A stretch of DNA of 64,000 bases, taken from the NCBI GenBank assembly GCA_036380715.1, contig DASVEF010000312.1, positions 62,001 through 126,000 on the forward strand, in the 5' to 3' direction. Of the stretch, positions 9,401 to 18,400 are shown one piece after another. Positions within the stretch are counted from its first letter, which is position 1, and every line of letters begins with the position of its first letter. The stretch comes from UBA5704 sp036380715. GTDB lineage: Bacteria; Acidobacteriota; Thermoanaerobaculia; Multivoradales; UBA5704. Under the pieces are notes generated by a model. That model made no database searches. It saw only the letters and a program-made list of their open reading frames with translations, and was not told the DNA's origin. A program made the position numbers and the translations under genes.

Positions 9401-11051
9401 GCCGACCCGCGAGTACGAGGTCTTCCTCGAAGCGCCGGACGTGGGCAAGGGGAACCCTTTCGAGCCGAGCCTCGCCGATCCCGCCGTCTACGCCCAGATC
9501 GCGGTCAGCGCCGCGGACGACAAGGCTCACACGAAGGACGATCCGAAGTGGAACGATCCCGACCGCTACGGCAACGAGAGCCGTCTCTCGCCCTCGGCTA
9601 CGGTCTTCCGCGTCCTCCAGAAGAAGCCCGAGCCGCCCGAGTTGGTGGAGAAGTTCGGACGCATTTTCGCCACACCCGCGGACTATCACAGCCGCTCGTA
9701 TTTCACCTTCCGGTTCGTCCCCCAGGAGCACCTGAGAGTCCACATTCTGCGAGCTCTCGACGAGAGCCTCTTCCGGCGCGACTGGCTGATCCGCGAGACA
9801 CGGACGGCGCTCGACCCGGTGCCCGATCCACCGCCACCCGGAACGCCGATACCGGACCCGCCGCCTCCCGAGGTGAAGAGGGAGCACCTGGACTACTTCC
9901 CGGACGGTCCTCCCGCCTGGGACTTCTCCAAACGGGAGGCCGCGGCGAAAAAGCTCAACGAGATCAATGACGAGGCCGACTATGACGCACTGCCCCCGGA
10001 CGCCTGGGAAGTCTTGGCTCTGCTTCCGGGCAACGAGGGTGCCTCTGCCGATGCAAAGACCGACGACGAGAGGAAGAAGGCGCTGAAGAAGCGCGATTGG
10101 CTGGTCCGCCAGGCCCGCACGAACCTCGCCATCGCCGGGCCGAAGGCCTATGCCCTTCTCCCAGACGACGTCCTCCGCGACCTCGCCGCGCTTCCCGGCA
10201 ACGAGGCCGCCTTCGTCCAGGTCACCCTGGCTCCCCTCGACATGTCCGATCCCGTGCTCCACGACGAGCGCCGGCCGGACGACGACGCGCTCTACGTACC
10301 CGGTCCGGCGCGACGGCGCGCCTATACGGACACCTTGCCCGGCCGTGCCACCAACCGCTACTTCTACCGTGCCTTGTACGTGGACGGAGCGCAGAACCAG
10401 AGCGCTCTCTCCAGGCCGACGCTGCCGGTCTACCTGCCGAAGGTGGAACCGCCGCGGGCGCCGGTGATCACGAAGGTGATCGGAGGTGATCGGCAGATCA
10501 CGATTGAGTGGGCGTCGAACCGCGAACGAAATTTGGTGGAATACCGTGTTTACCGCGCTGAGACCGAAGATGCTACCCTCGACCTTCGCACAATGACTCA
10601 GATACACAGTGAACCCGTGGCGGTGGGCGATCCTATGGCGCGCCCTTCGAGTGTTTCCTGGACCGACGCTCCCGTGCCTGGTCTGGTGATTCGGTACTAC
10701 GCGATCGCCGTTACGGATGACGCGGGCAACGTTTCTGAGGGATCTGCAATAGGCGCCGGTCGTGCATTTGATCAAGCTACTCCAGAAATTCCGACGTTGA
10801 TTGCCGCATGGACTTCCGCTGCCCCCCCCACGCAAGCCCGGCTGAACTGGAGTTCCTCTGATGAGACGCGGCTAGAGCACCGTACTAGCGACGATGGATT
10901 TTGGGCGCCGATCGGTCCCTGGCGCCCTCCAGGTGTTTATGACGAAGTCGTAATTCTAGATCCGACCCGATCTTGGGTCTTTCGTTTGCGCGTGCGACGC
11001 TCTACCGGAGCGGTTGCGGTGAGCGTGGCCATCCCCCTGAATCACTTGTGA
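6471..11051 (+). CDS. giant beta-rich protein with fibronectin type III region
   Basis: The protein has about 1526 residues from the GTG at 6471; the open frame extends further upstream but only antisense or out of frame to the kinase, so that part is discarded. No signal peptide is visible. The N-terminus reads TLLALGIRDDNPVDSDQP and DGIHLRWYPRQDLSFPWHGF. At about 205-275 a beta-sandwich module (VDLLLTNRHAVRLEALN ... LLHEICFE) also occurs in the 2752-residue protein downstream. The C-terminal part has a fibronectin type III-like domain (APVITKVIGGDRQITIEWAS ... YYAIAVTDDAGNVSEG). Proline-rich linkers with PDPPPPG lie around 1120-1140. The last 180 codons or so are noticeably lower in GC than the rest. 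The gene is first in an operon with a protease and another giant. No known family function is recognised. Confidence 0.75.
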   Translation: MSFNTDALTLLALGIRDDNPVDSDQPPLVDGIHLRWYPRQDLSFPWHGFYLFRRESRPRRLRCLSGAIGGLRPGPSRSASLTTRLGRIASQRPLVFTDDFQATGTVEFDLTSGLRFDLPAGVEAGSVEVRIGLRDPGLGIERKCVDFRRFPLGHGPSPRTEQEIVFETELPQVSPPILVTVIERWGDSVPGLNSSRRLQITLPREASRVDLLLTNRHAVRLEALNQEGGSVAVRELRPGELQAGVVSLAGAGIAQVILQGSAVDAALLHEICFETPSAGGGESRVGIRILAGEKVVGRTVVQGTAGQVVPASLSGDGITAIEIEPGPAALIDLCYLPTRQGVVHGWEEVPGFTYPLCLPVDHADYLCPGSPVSFDDAKALALSRVTYPGPPGWEDGFADLHGQLAVLVDKGPAGGPMADRKNPDLPGEPESPATQPELPKMPGLRPLDLILLASLHPTIAQMVGLYFVDRSAELGVGYDYLLLADPTGVLGGGAAGALDWLAFSADASKLDADIVFDRKAEPRPPIAPPGEGRAYVLPGPTTRMIDGNLPKSAGNVGLWWPLPADSTTEEQPDRIVFYYPKRASFGPAEPASPPADSAYQPLRNGAPFLVSEPDPPNPPVPPNPRSSDWPPPWIPLHLVDGHLAEGWYSYRLSGQDLFGRRSGLGPPARWYEWTPSAEHERHKFAVALLDKVPPPIPLGVEAWALDPPDRWVLADAPYTTWRDDHPDLVGLRVRWRWTYLQQLQAPDTREFRIYYQPGRWNALLGRIVKVVAASATESDVALDFADSNEPGKLTGARLRVGNDDFAILGSQPGAPLRLRVKNLGVHDEVRPSEGKPCTVAIPETHALWVDTSLAKTWAKRLAVVPYGKLTQTVFDPSKDRNGQPLTSTNVVFKTIQPIVTGADVYFPPVPVIPSTPDSPRNPDLSGLQPWIDHLWLQGTGNAKEAHPILRYDAAARTVTLKDAPTLAGSPVAWILGRPTREYEVFLEAPDVGKGNPFEPSLADPAVYAQIAVSAADDKAHTKDDPKWNDPDRYGNESRLSPSATVFRVLQKKPEPPELVEKFGRIFATPADYHSRSYFTFRFVPQEHLRVHILRALDESLFRRDWLIRETRTALDPVPDPPPPGTPIPDPPPPEVKREHLDYFPDGPPAWDFSKREAAAKKLNEINDEADYDALPPDAWEVLALLPGNEGASADAKTDDERKKALKKRDWLVRQARTNLAIAGPKAYALLPDDVLRDLAALPGNEAAFVQVTLAPLDMSDPVLHDERRPDDDALYVPGPARRRAYTDTLPGRATNRYFYRALYVDGAQNQSALSRPTLPVYLPKVEPPRAPVITKVIGGDRQITIEWASNRERNLVEYRVYRAETEDATLDLRTMTQIHSEPVAVGDPMARPSSVSWTDAPVPGLVIRYYAIAVTDDAGNVSEGSAIGAGRAFDQATPEIPTLIAAWTSAAPPTQARLNWSSSDETRLEHRTSDDGFWAPIGPWRPPGVYDEVVILDPTRSWVFRLRVRRSTGAVAVSVAIPLNHL

Positions 11052-11074
11052 AGCCGCGAGAGGGAGAAGGCAGA

Positions 11075-12454
11075 TTGAACACAAAAGATCGAGTTGTTGC
11101 AATCAAAAGGGCGGCCCAAGCGAAACTTCTCGGCCTTCCTGGCGTTCACGCGGTCGGCGTTGGCGTAAAGATTATAGACGGCAAACGCACCAATGAGTTG
11201 GCTGTTAGAGTATATGTCACAACGAAGCGACCGCTCGGTGAACTTCCGGACGACGAGAGAATACCCGCCTCGATCGAAGGCGTTAGGACAGATGTAATAG
11301 AAGCTCCTCCAGCTACGACCAGTGCTGTGGATAACGCATCCTATCGACCTATCATTGGCGGAAGCAAAGTCTCGGTGAAACCACCGAAATTTGGCACCTT
11401 GGGATGCCTCGCAAAAACGACTGACGATCCACCTGAAGTCGTAGGCCTGACTAACCATCATGTCCTCCTTACATCTGGTGCCGGTCTGGGAGATAACGTT
11501 GGGCAGCCTACGCCTGAAAGTTGCGGTAATTGTTGTTCCACCGGCATTGGTATCACTTTGCGCGATGTCCTCAGTGAAGACGTGGATGGGGCGATCATTG
11601 CCTTGGAGCCTGGAATGCAATGGAAGGCCGAGATAGTAGACATCGATGATCCCGTAAAGGGTATCGCAGAGGCTCTTGAGGGAGATGAGGTCAGGAAGAG
11701 AGGCTGCACTACGCAGCTAACAAGAGGGTTCGTAGATGACATAGATTTTTCAGGGACAAGAGACAGCGACGGCTGGGTGTTTAAAGAACAACTACTCATC
11801 AGGCCTCTATTTGGTCGCGCGTTTTCAGAAGGCGGGGACTCTGGCGCAGTTGTGCTCAGCGAAGACGGTAATGTGGTGGCACTTCTTTGGGGGGGCGCTA
11901 CCGATAGCAGCTATTCCTGTGCAACACCGATCTCCAAGGTTCAATCTCAGCTGGAGATCACTATTTGCACTGCGACTCAGCGTGGAGTCATCGAGACCAT
12001 ACCCGGAGCGGAGGGACCCGAGGCTGGCGTTGCTCCGCTCTCGGGTGGAGGCGTCGTTCATACTTTCGCAGAAACAGGAAGTGCAGGAATCATCGAACCG
12101 TTCCGTCTTCAGAGTATCTCCCACGTTCGCCTGAATACTTTGAAACAACAGGGTATTAACGTCGACGGACTCTTGCGCCACGCCGAGGAGGTAAGAACGC
12201 TGATCCTGACGAACCCTAGAGTCGCGGTAGCCTGGAGACGCGCAGGAGGTCCGGAAATATTGCGCACCTTCGTAGGGCAACCGGTGGTAGAGGGATCGGT
12301 GGCGAGCAAGCCGAATCATTGGGCAGAAACATTAGGACCATTTATCTCCCTGCTAACTCGCTATGGCAGCGCCGCACTATGCGAAGACCTCGCTGAATTC
12401 TCAGGTGTTCTTGACACCATCGAAGGCCAGCTTCATGGCAAGCAAGGGCAGTAA
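11075..12454 (+). CDS. trypsin-like serine protease, probably cytoplasmic or non-classically exported
   Basis: The protein has 459 residues from a TTG start with GGGAGAAGG upstream; earlier in-frame codons lie inside the preceding gene. The catalytic triad can be read as His in GLTNHHVLL, Asp in VDGAIIAL and Ser in EGGDSGAVVLS, in the correct order for a chymotrypsin-fold enzyme. The N-terminal 90 residues (IKRAAQAKLLGLPGVHAVGVGVK) resemble the short lead domain found ahead of bacterial trypsin-like domains in similar proteins. There is no signal peptide. The C-terminal 150 residues are unassigned. The whole gene has lower GC than the genome around it. Its position between two giants suggests processing of one or both of them, which is inference. 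Confidence 0.8.
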   Translation: MNTKDRVVAIKRAAQAKLLGLPGVHAVGVGVKIIDGKRTNELAVRVYVTTKRPLGELPDDERIPASIEGVRTDVIEAPPATTSAVDNASYRPIIGGSKVSVKPPKFGTLGCLAKTTDDPPEVVGLTNHHVLLTSGAGLGDNVGQPTPESCGNCCSTGIGITLRDVLSEDVDGAIIALEPGMQWKAEIVDIDDPVKGIAEALEGDEVRKRGCTTQLTRGFVDDIDFSGTRDSDGWVFKEQLLIRPLFGRAFSEGGDSGAVVLSEDGNVVALLWGGATDSSYSCATPISKVQSQLEITICTATQRGVIETIPGAEGPEAGVAPLSGGGVVHTFAETGSAGIIEPFRLQSISHVRLNTLKQQGINVDGLLRHAEEVRTLILTNPRVAVAWRRAGGPEILRTFVGQPVVEGSVASKPNHWAETLGPFISLLTRYGSAALCEDLAEFSGVLDTIEGQLHGKQGQ

Positions 12455-12459
12455 CTCAC

Positions 12460-15400
12460 ATGGTACGTAACCTCCTTCCTGTCGGGCCATACATGGCGCT
12501 GCTTACGCCCCCAGATGTTCTGCAGCTGCCGCTGGACGCATTGCGCCGCATTTCGATCGAGCCCCCGACATTTGTCACCAGCCCTTCGCTCGCGGTTCAC
12601 TCTCGACTGAGCTTCAATGAAGAAGTGGCATTCGGTGTCCCCGGACTAGACGCAATACAGCTCGTGATCGGCCCAACAGATGAGGGGACGAGGGTAGATT
12701 TTGACTTTGTAGAAGATCCGACTCCCAACGCCACTGTGACCACTTCTTTGATCCTCCGTCTCGCTTCCGAACTTCTCAAGCCCATGCGGCCGGTCAGCGG
12801 ACAGCCACCCGGCACTTTCGAGAGCGATCCGACGCGGTCAAGTGTAGAGATTGTTCTGGCCACGGTCATGCTGACCGTGAACATCGACGGGGATCTGAGC
12901 GTGACGGGCGGCGGCGCGATCGACCTTCCCCTGTGCATGATCGGTGAAAGTGGCGTAGTGATCGAAGCGACAGGAATCACTCTTCACCTTGACAGCACCT
13001 CACCACCAGTCGGGAAGCCTGCTGGATGGAAGGGAATCCATATTGCCTCGGCCAACCTCTACCTGCCGGGTGACCTTGGGCATACGGTGGGCAATCTTTC
13101 CTTGACCAACGGCTACATCGGCAATGGGGGCTTTTCGGGCACGGTCGCGTCCGACTGGCCTTCGGAGCTTCCCGCACAAGTCTTTGGCATGACCGTCGGT
13201 CTATCTCACGCCTCTCTAACTTTCGTTCAGAATACGCTGACCGCTTCGGAGATCCGCGGGCGCCTCACACTACCGTTCTTCGATGAGCCTGTAGAGGTCG
13301 AAATCGGAATAGGTGTGGAAGGTGCCCTGCACGTCAAGCTTGCCAGCACGGATCCGAATGGGCTTTACAAGCTGACAAAACCAGGCCTGCTCGAGATCGA
13401 GCTCGACAGCATATCCTTCGAGCTCAAGGACGGCCTCTTCACGGCCAAGATCGCCGGCAACCTCACCCCCCTCTTCGGTGCCGCCCAAGGCCTCAAATGG
13501 CCCACCTTCGACGTCAAAGAGCTCTCGATCGATTCCAAGGGCCACGTCCACCTCGACGGCGGCTGGCTCACCCTTCCCCAGCAGCAGACCCTCGATTTCT
13601 ACGGCTTCAAGATCGAGATCACCCAGCTCGGCTTCGGCAAGAACGACGACGGCAGCAAGTGGGTCGGCTTCTCGGGCGGGTTGAAGCTCGTCGACGGCCT
13701 CCAGGCTGGGGCGGCGGTCGAGGGGCTGCGGATCACCTGGTATGAGGATGGGCGCGATCCAAAAATCTCTCTCAACGGCGCGGGCGTCGAGCTCAAGATC
13801 CCCGACGTCCTCGAGCTCAAGGGCTCAGTCTCGTTCCGCGAGCTCGACGGCGCGCTTCCGGGCGAGAAGATCCGGCGCTTCGACGGCGACATCCACCTGA
13901 CCCTCGAGACTCCGAATATCGAGATCGACGGTACCCTGGTGATCGGCTCGGTCAAGGGGCCAGCAGGCCGGTATAACTTCTTCGCCATCTATGTCGATGT
14001 CGAGCTGCCTACCGGCATCCCGCTCGCCAGCACAGGGCTTGGGATCTACGGCTTCGCCGGCCTGTTCGCTCTTCAGATGGAGCCCGACAAGCATTCGGAC
14101 GAGATGTGGTTCAGCATCGACCATGGCAAGAGCTTCTACCACCGCCCCACGCAGGGGATCACCGACCTCGAGAAGAAATGGATCCCCAGAAAGGACAGCT
14201 TCGCCGTCGGCGCGGGGATCACCCTCGGGACCCTGTCAGACAACGGCTACACCTTCAACGGCAAGTTCCTGCTCGCGATCGTCATCCCGGGGCCGATCGT
14301 GCTCATCCAGGGCGCCGCCTCCTTCCTGAAGAAGCGGGCGGATGGGGCAGACGAGGGGCAGTTCCGCGCCCTCACCGTGATCGACGGGCGGGCCGGCAGC
14401 ATTCTCATCGGGCTCGATGCCGAGTACAAGAGCGGCAAAGGCGGCGAGCTGATCGACATCAGCGGCAGCATGGAGGCGTTCTACGCCTTCAACGACCCGA
14501 CGGCCTGGCATCTCTATCTCGGTCAGAGAGAGCCGCGCGAGCTGCGCATCCGCGCCCTTTTCGCCCGCCTCGTCGAGGCCAACGCCTACTTCATGATCGA
14601 CGCCCGCCAGCTCGCCCTGGGCGCCTGGTTCGGCTACGCCAACAGCTGGAGCTTCGGACCGCTGAGCGTCACGCTCGAAGCCTGGGCGGACGGCAACGCG
14701 CTCCTGAGCTTCAAGCCCAGTCACTTCCACGGCGACCTCTGGCTCCATGCCCTGGTGGGGCTCAAGGCTTTCGGGCTCGGCCTGGAGATCGGCCTCGACG
14801 CCCAGATCGCGGCCGACCTGTTCAAGCCCTACCACCTGCTCGGCAAGTTCAGCGTAGGCATCAAGCTCCCCTGGCCGTTCAAGAAGAAGATCGGGGCCAC
14901 GGTGACGCTGGAGTGGGGGCCGAGCAAGGCCGCGCCGCCGCTCGCCTTGCCGATTACGCAGGTGGCAGTCGAGCACCTCAAGAGCACGGTGGTCTGGCCG
15001 CTGCCGCGAAGGACGTTCCTGTTGCCGGATTGGGACGACGGCGCCGGGTTCGTGGCCGGCAGCTCCGGCGCAATCCAGCCGGCCGATCTCAACGGGGTCC
15101 CGCTGGTTCCCTTGGACGCGCGGATCTCGCTAACCTTCGGCCGCTCGGTCCACGACAAGGCTTTCGTGGGGATCAACACGCAGCAACCCAACCCGGCGGA
15201 GGAGCTCATCGGCCCTCCGGGCGGCCCGGCGGTGGCAAAGGCGCGCTATGAGCTGACCAGCCTCGTCCTCGAGCGCTGGGACAATCCGGCCTGGAAGACC
15301 GTCGCACAGAGCCCGAAGGCGGGAGCATTTCCAACCCTTTTCGGCTCGTGGATGCCGGTGCCGGCGCTCCCCACCCCCGCGGTGTCGCCGCCTCGCCTGG

Positions 15401-18400
15401 GTCAGACGAAGCTCCTGGTGGGATCGAAGACGCCGTTCGACTTCACCCGCGGCACCGGCTCTTCCTGGGAGGAGTGGGTCTCCGACGCTCTGCCGGGTTA
15501 CCCCTGCATCCCGGAGCTCCCCTCACACGAGACCTGCTTCGGCTTTGCGGGTCTCGAGCCCGGGACACGGATCGAATCGCCCTGGAGGATCGCGGGGCCG
15601 CCGGCTTTGACCCTCTCCTGGGGCTTCGGTCCGGCTATCGTAGAGACTCGTCGAGTGGCGGACGCGGGCGTCGTGCGGATCGTCAACGTCCTCTGCTTCC
15701 CGGAGCCGGCGGTGCGGCAAGGCCTGACCCTCCTTGCGGCCGAGCCGGCGAAGTCGTTCCGGATCATCCTCGCCCGGGGCACTGCTCCTGGACCCGCTTC
15801 GGCTGCGGCAGTGCCCGTGACGCCTAAGCGGTGGACGACCCTGGAAGTTCCGACGTGCGTCAACGTGCTCGCGCTCACGGCCGGCACGGTTACCAATCCG
15901 TGGAGCGAGAACAGCGTCCGCTTCACCGTGCGCGGCGCGGACGGGGGGCTCCTCCCGTTCGGGCGGATCGAGCGCTGGGGGAAGGGAGAGCTGGGCTTCA
16001 ACGCCGGCTTCGGGCTCGACATCGAGCTGCCGTGCGCCTCGTCCTGGGTGGAGCTGCTCGTCACCCATCGTCCGCCTTTCCACATCGTGGCGTTCAACGC
16101 GGCCGGCGCCGCGGTGGCCAGCCATGCACCGCAGGGCACCGGGGGCGAGGTGACCGAGACGATCCGTCTCGAGGGTGCGGGGATCCGCCGTCTGGAGGTT
16201 CACGCCGCCGGTAACGAGAAGCTGATCCACCGGGTCTGCTGGATCTGCCCCACGCCCACCGGTCCCTCGGCGACGGTCTACGACGCGGAGCATCTGCCCC
16301 ATGGCACGTTCTTCCCCGTCGGCGACGTGATCACGGTCGATGGCCAGGGGTTTCCGCGGGTCGTGCTGACCGGGGACAGTCCGCTCTGCCTGGAGCAGCT
16401 CTGCGTGACGCCCGACCCCGAGGCGGGGCAAGGCGTGCGGCGGGACGAGGCGATCCGGCACATCCAGAAAGAGCTCGCCCGCTGGAAAAGCGATGGGGCG
16501 GTGTTCTCACCTCATTCCATCTACCGGCTCCGAATCGACACGACCATCGATGCGGTCGCCCTCGATGAGAACGTCGTCGGCCTGGTCGGCCACCAGGTCA
16601 TCACCGAGTACGCTTATTTCCGGACGGAGGGCCCCCCCGGCCTCACGAAGCTGCCGCCGCCGGAAGGAGTGCCCAAGGAACGCTTCGACAGCGGGCTCGA
16701 CGATCTGGTCCGGTATGTGCGCGCGACGGACCCGTCCACGGTACCGCTGCCGGGGGAAAAGCCGCTCCTCTTCCAGCCGTTCTACCGCGCCTACGACATC
16801 GGGGTGGAATTCAACGAGGACTACGTCGCGCAGATGTACCAGATGGAGAAGCGGGACCTCGGCCTCTACCTCTTCGACGCCAGCAACCAGCTGGCGCGAG
16901 ACGCCCGGGGCCGGCTGCTGAGCCTCGCACCTTCCTGGGGCCGGGCGACGACGCTTTCGTTGTCCGAGCAAGAGCAGCGCTGGCTCACCCTGATCGATGC
17001 CGCGATCTGTCTGCCCAAGAAGCTCGATCCCGAGACGTTCCCCAAGGATGCCACTCTGGCCTCTGCCGAGGAGGGCCGGGTGCTGGCGCCGGTCACGCTC
17101 TATGAAGGGCGGCTGATGCCGCTGCTGCTCCACGAGGGTTTCACCGGCGCGCCGCCGGGCGATTTGCCCCCGGGCTGGTTCGCAGTTGATCAGGCCTCCG
17201 GCGGGCCTTCGCTCTGGCAGGTGATGGAGCAGGGGGAGCCTCTGACTCGCCACGTCATGCAGGGGTCCGGAATCGGCGGCGATGTCGAGCCAGACCGACC
17301 GGGCACGATGCTGCTGCTTGCCGACCCCGCTTCCGTCGGCTGGACCGACCTCCGTCTGAGTGTCTTCGTGGGCTCGGCAGGAGGTGCGGTGGGCGTCGTG
17401 TTCCGCTACGGCGGGCCGGGGAGCTGGTATCGATTCGCGCTGCATGAGAGAACGCGCCGGCTGGTGAAGGCCGGTCCGGGTGGCGTCGCCCTCCTCGCCG
17501 AGGACCACGTCTCCTCTCAGCGCAACCGCGACTATCTGCTGACCGTAGAGGCGATCGGCAGGTCCCTGAGGACCTATGTCGACGGCGAGCCGGTCTTCGC
17601 CATCGAGGACGGGGACCTCGCCGCCGGGCGGATCGGCCTCTATACTTGCCAGAGCCTCGGCGCCAGGTTCACCGACGTGCGGGTGGACGACTTCCGCGGC
17701 GGAGCGCCGGTCGTCTACCGCTTCCAGCTCGCCACTTCGCTCTACGCCAACTTCTACCACCACCTGCACAGCTTCGAGGATCACACCTGGACCGGTACTT
17801 TCCAGGCGGACGCGGAGCCGTCGCTGCAGCAGGCGGTCCCGTTCTCGTTCAAGCTGCCCGAAGAGCCCGAGACCCGCGCCTACAAGGACTTGGCCGACAA
17901 GGCGCTCGGGCCGGCGGCGGCGCTTCAGAATCCGCAGCGGGTCGAGGTCATGCGGCTGGAGCGGACCGGCAAAGCTCCGGTCCTCCTGCTGCGCAGTCCC
18001 GAGCCGCTCGGCTGGGGCCGCGTCGAGATGGAGCTCTCCCGGCCCACGCGCCGGCTGTTCACGCCCGGCCTCGCGGGGGACCTCAAGCTCACGGATGTCA
18101 CGTTCGGCGTCACGCGGCCCGAGGAGGAGTCCGTCACCCTGCTCCTGCGCGAGGGGCTCGAGCTCACCCGGCACCGCATCGAGGCGAGGTTGCTCCCCGG
18201 GCCGGGGGGCGAGCCGCCGGGAGATCCCATCCTCCTTCTCGAGAGCTTCCGCGACTCCGGGGCGCTCGCCCGCTTCGAGATCGTAGACCAGGGGACGTCC
18301 GGAGGGCCTTCGCAGTGGCAGATCGAGGGGGGCACGCTGATCCAGCTCTCGGCAATCGGCAGCGGCTTCGAGCCCGCCCTCCCCGGCACCAATGCCGTGA

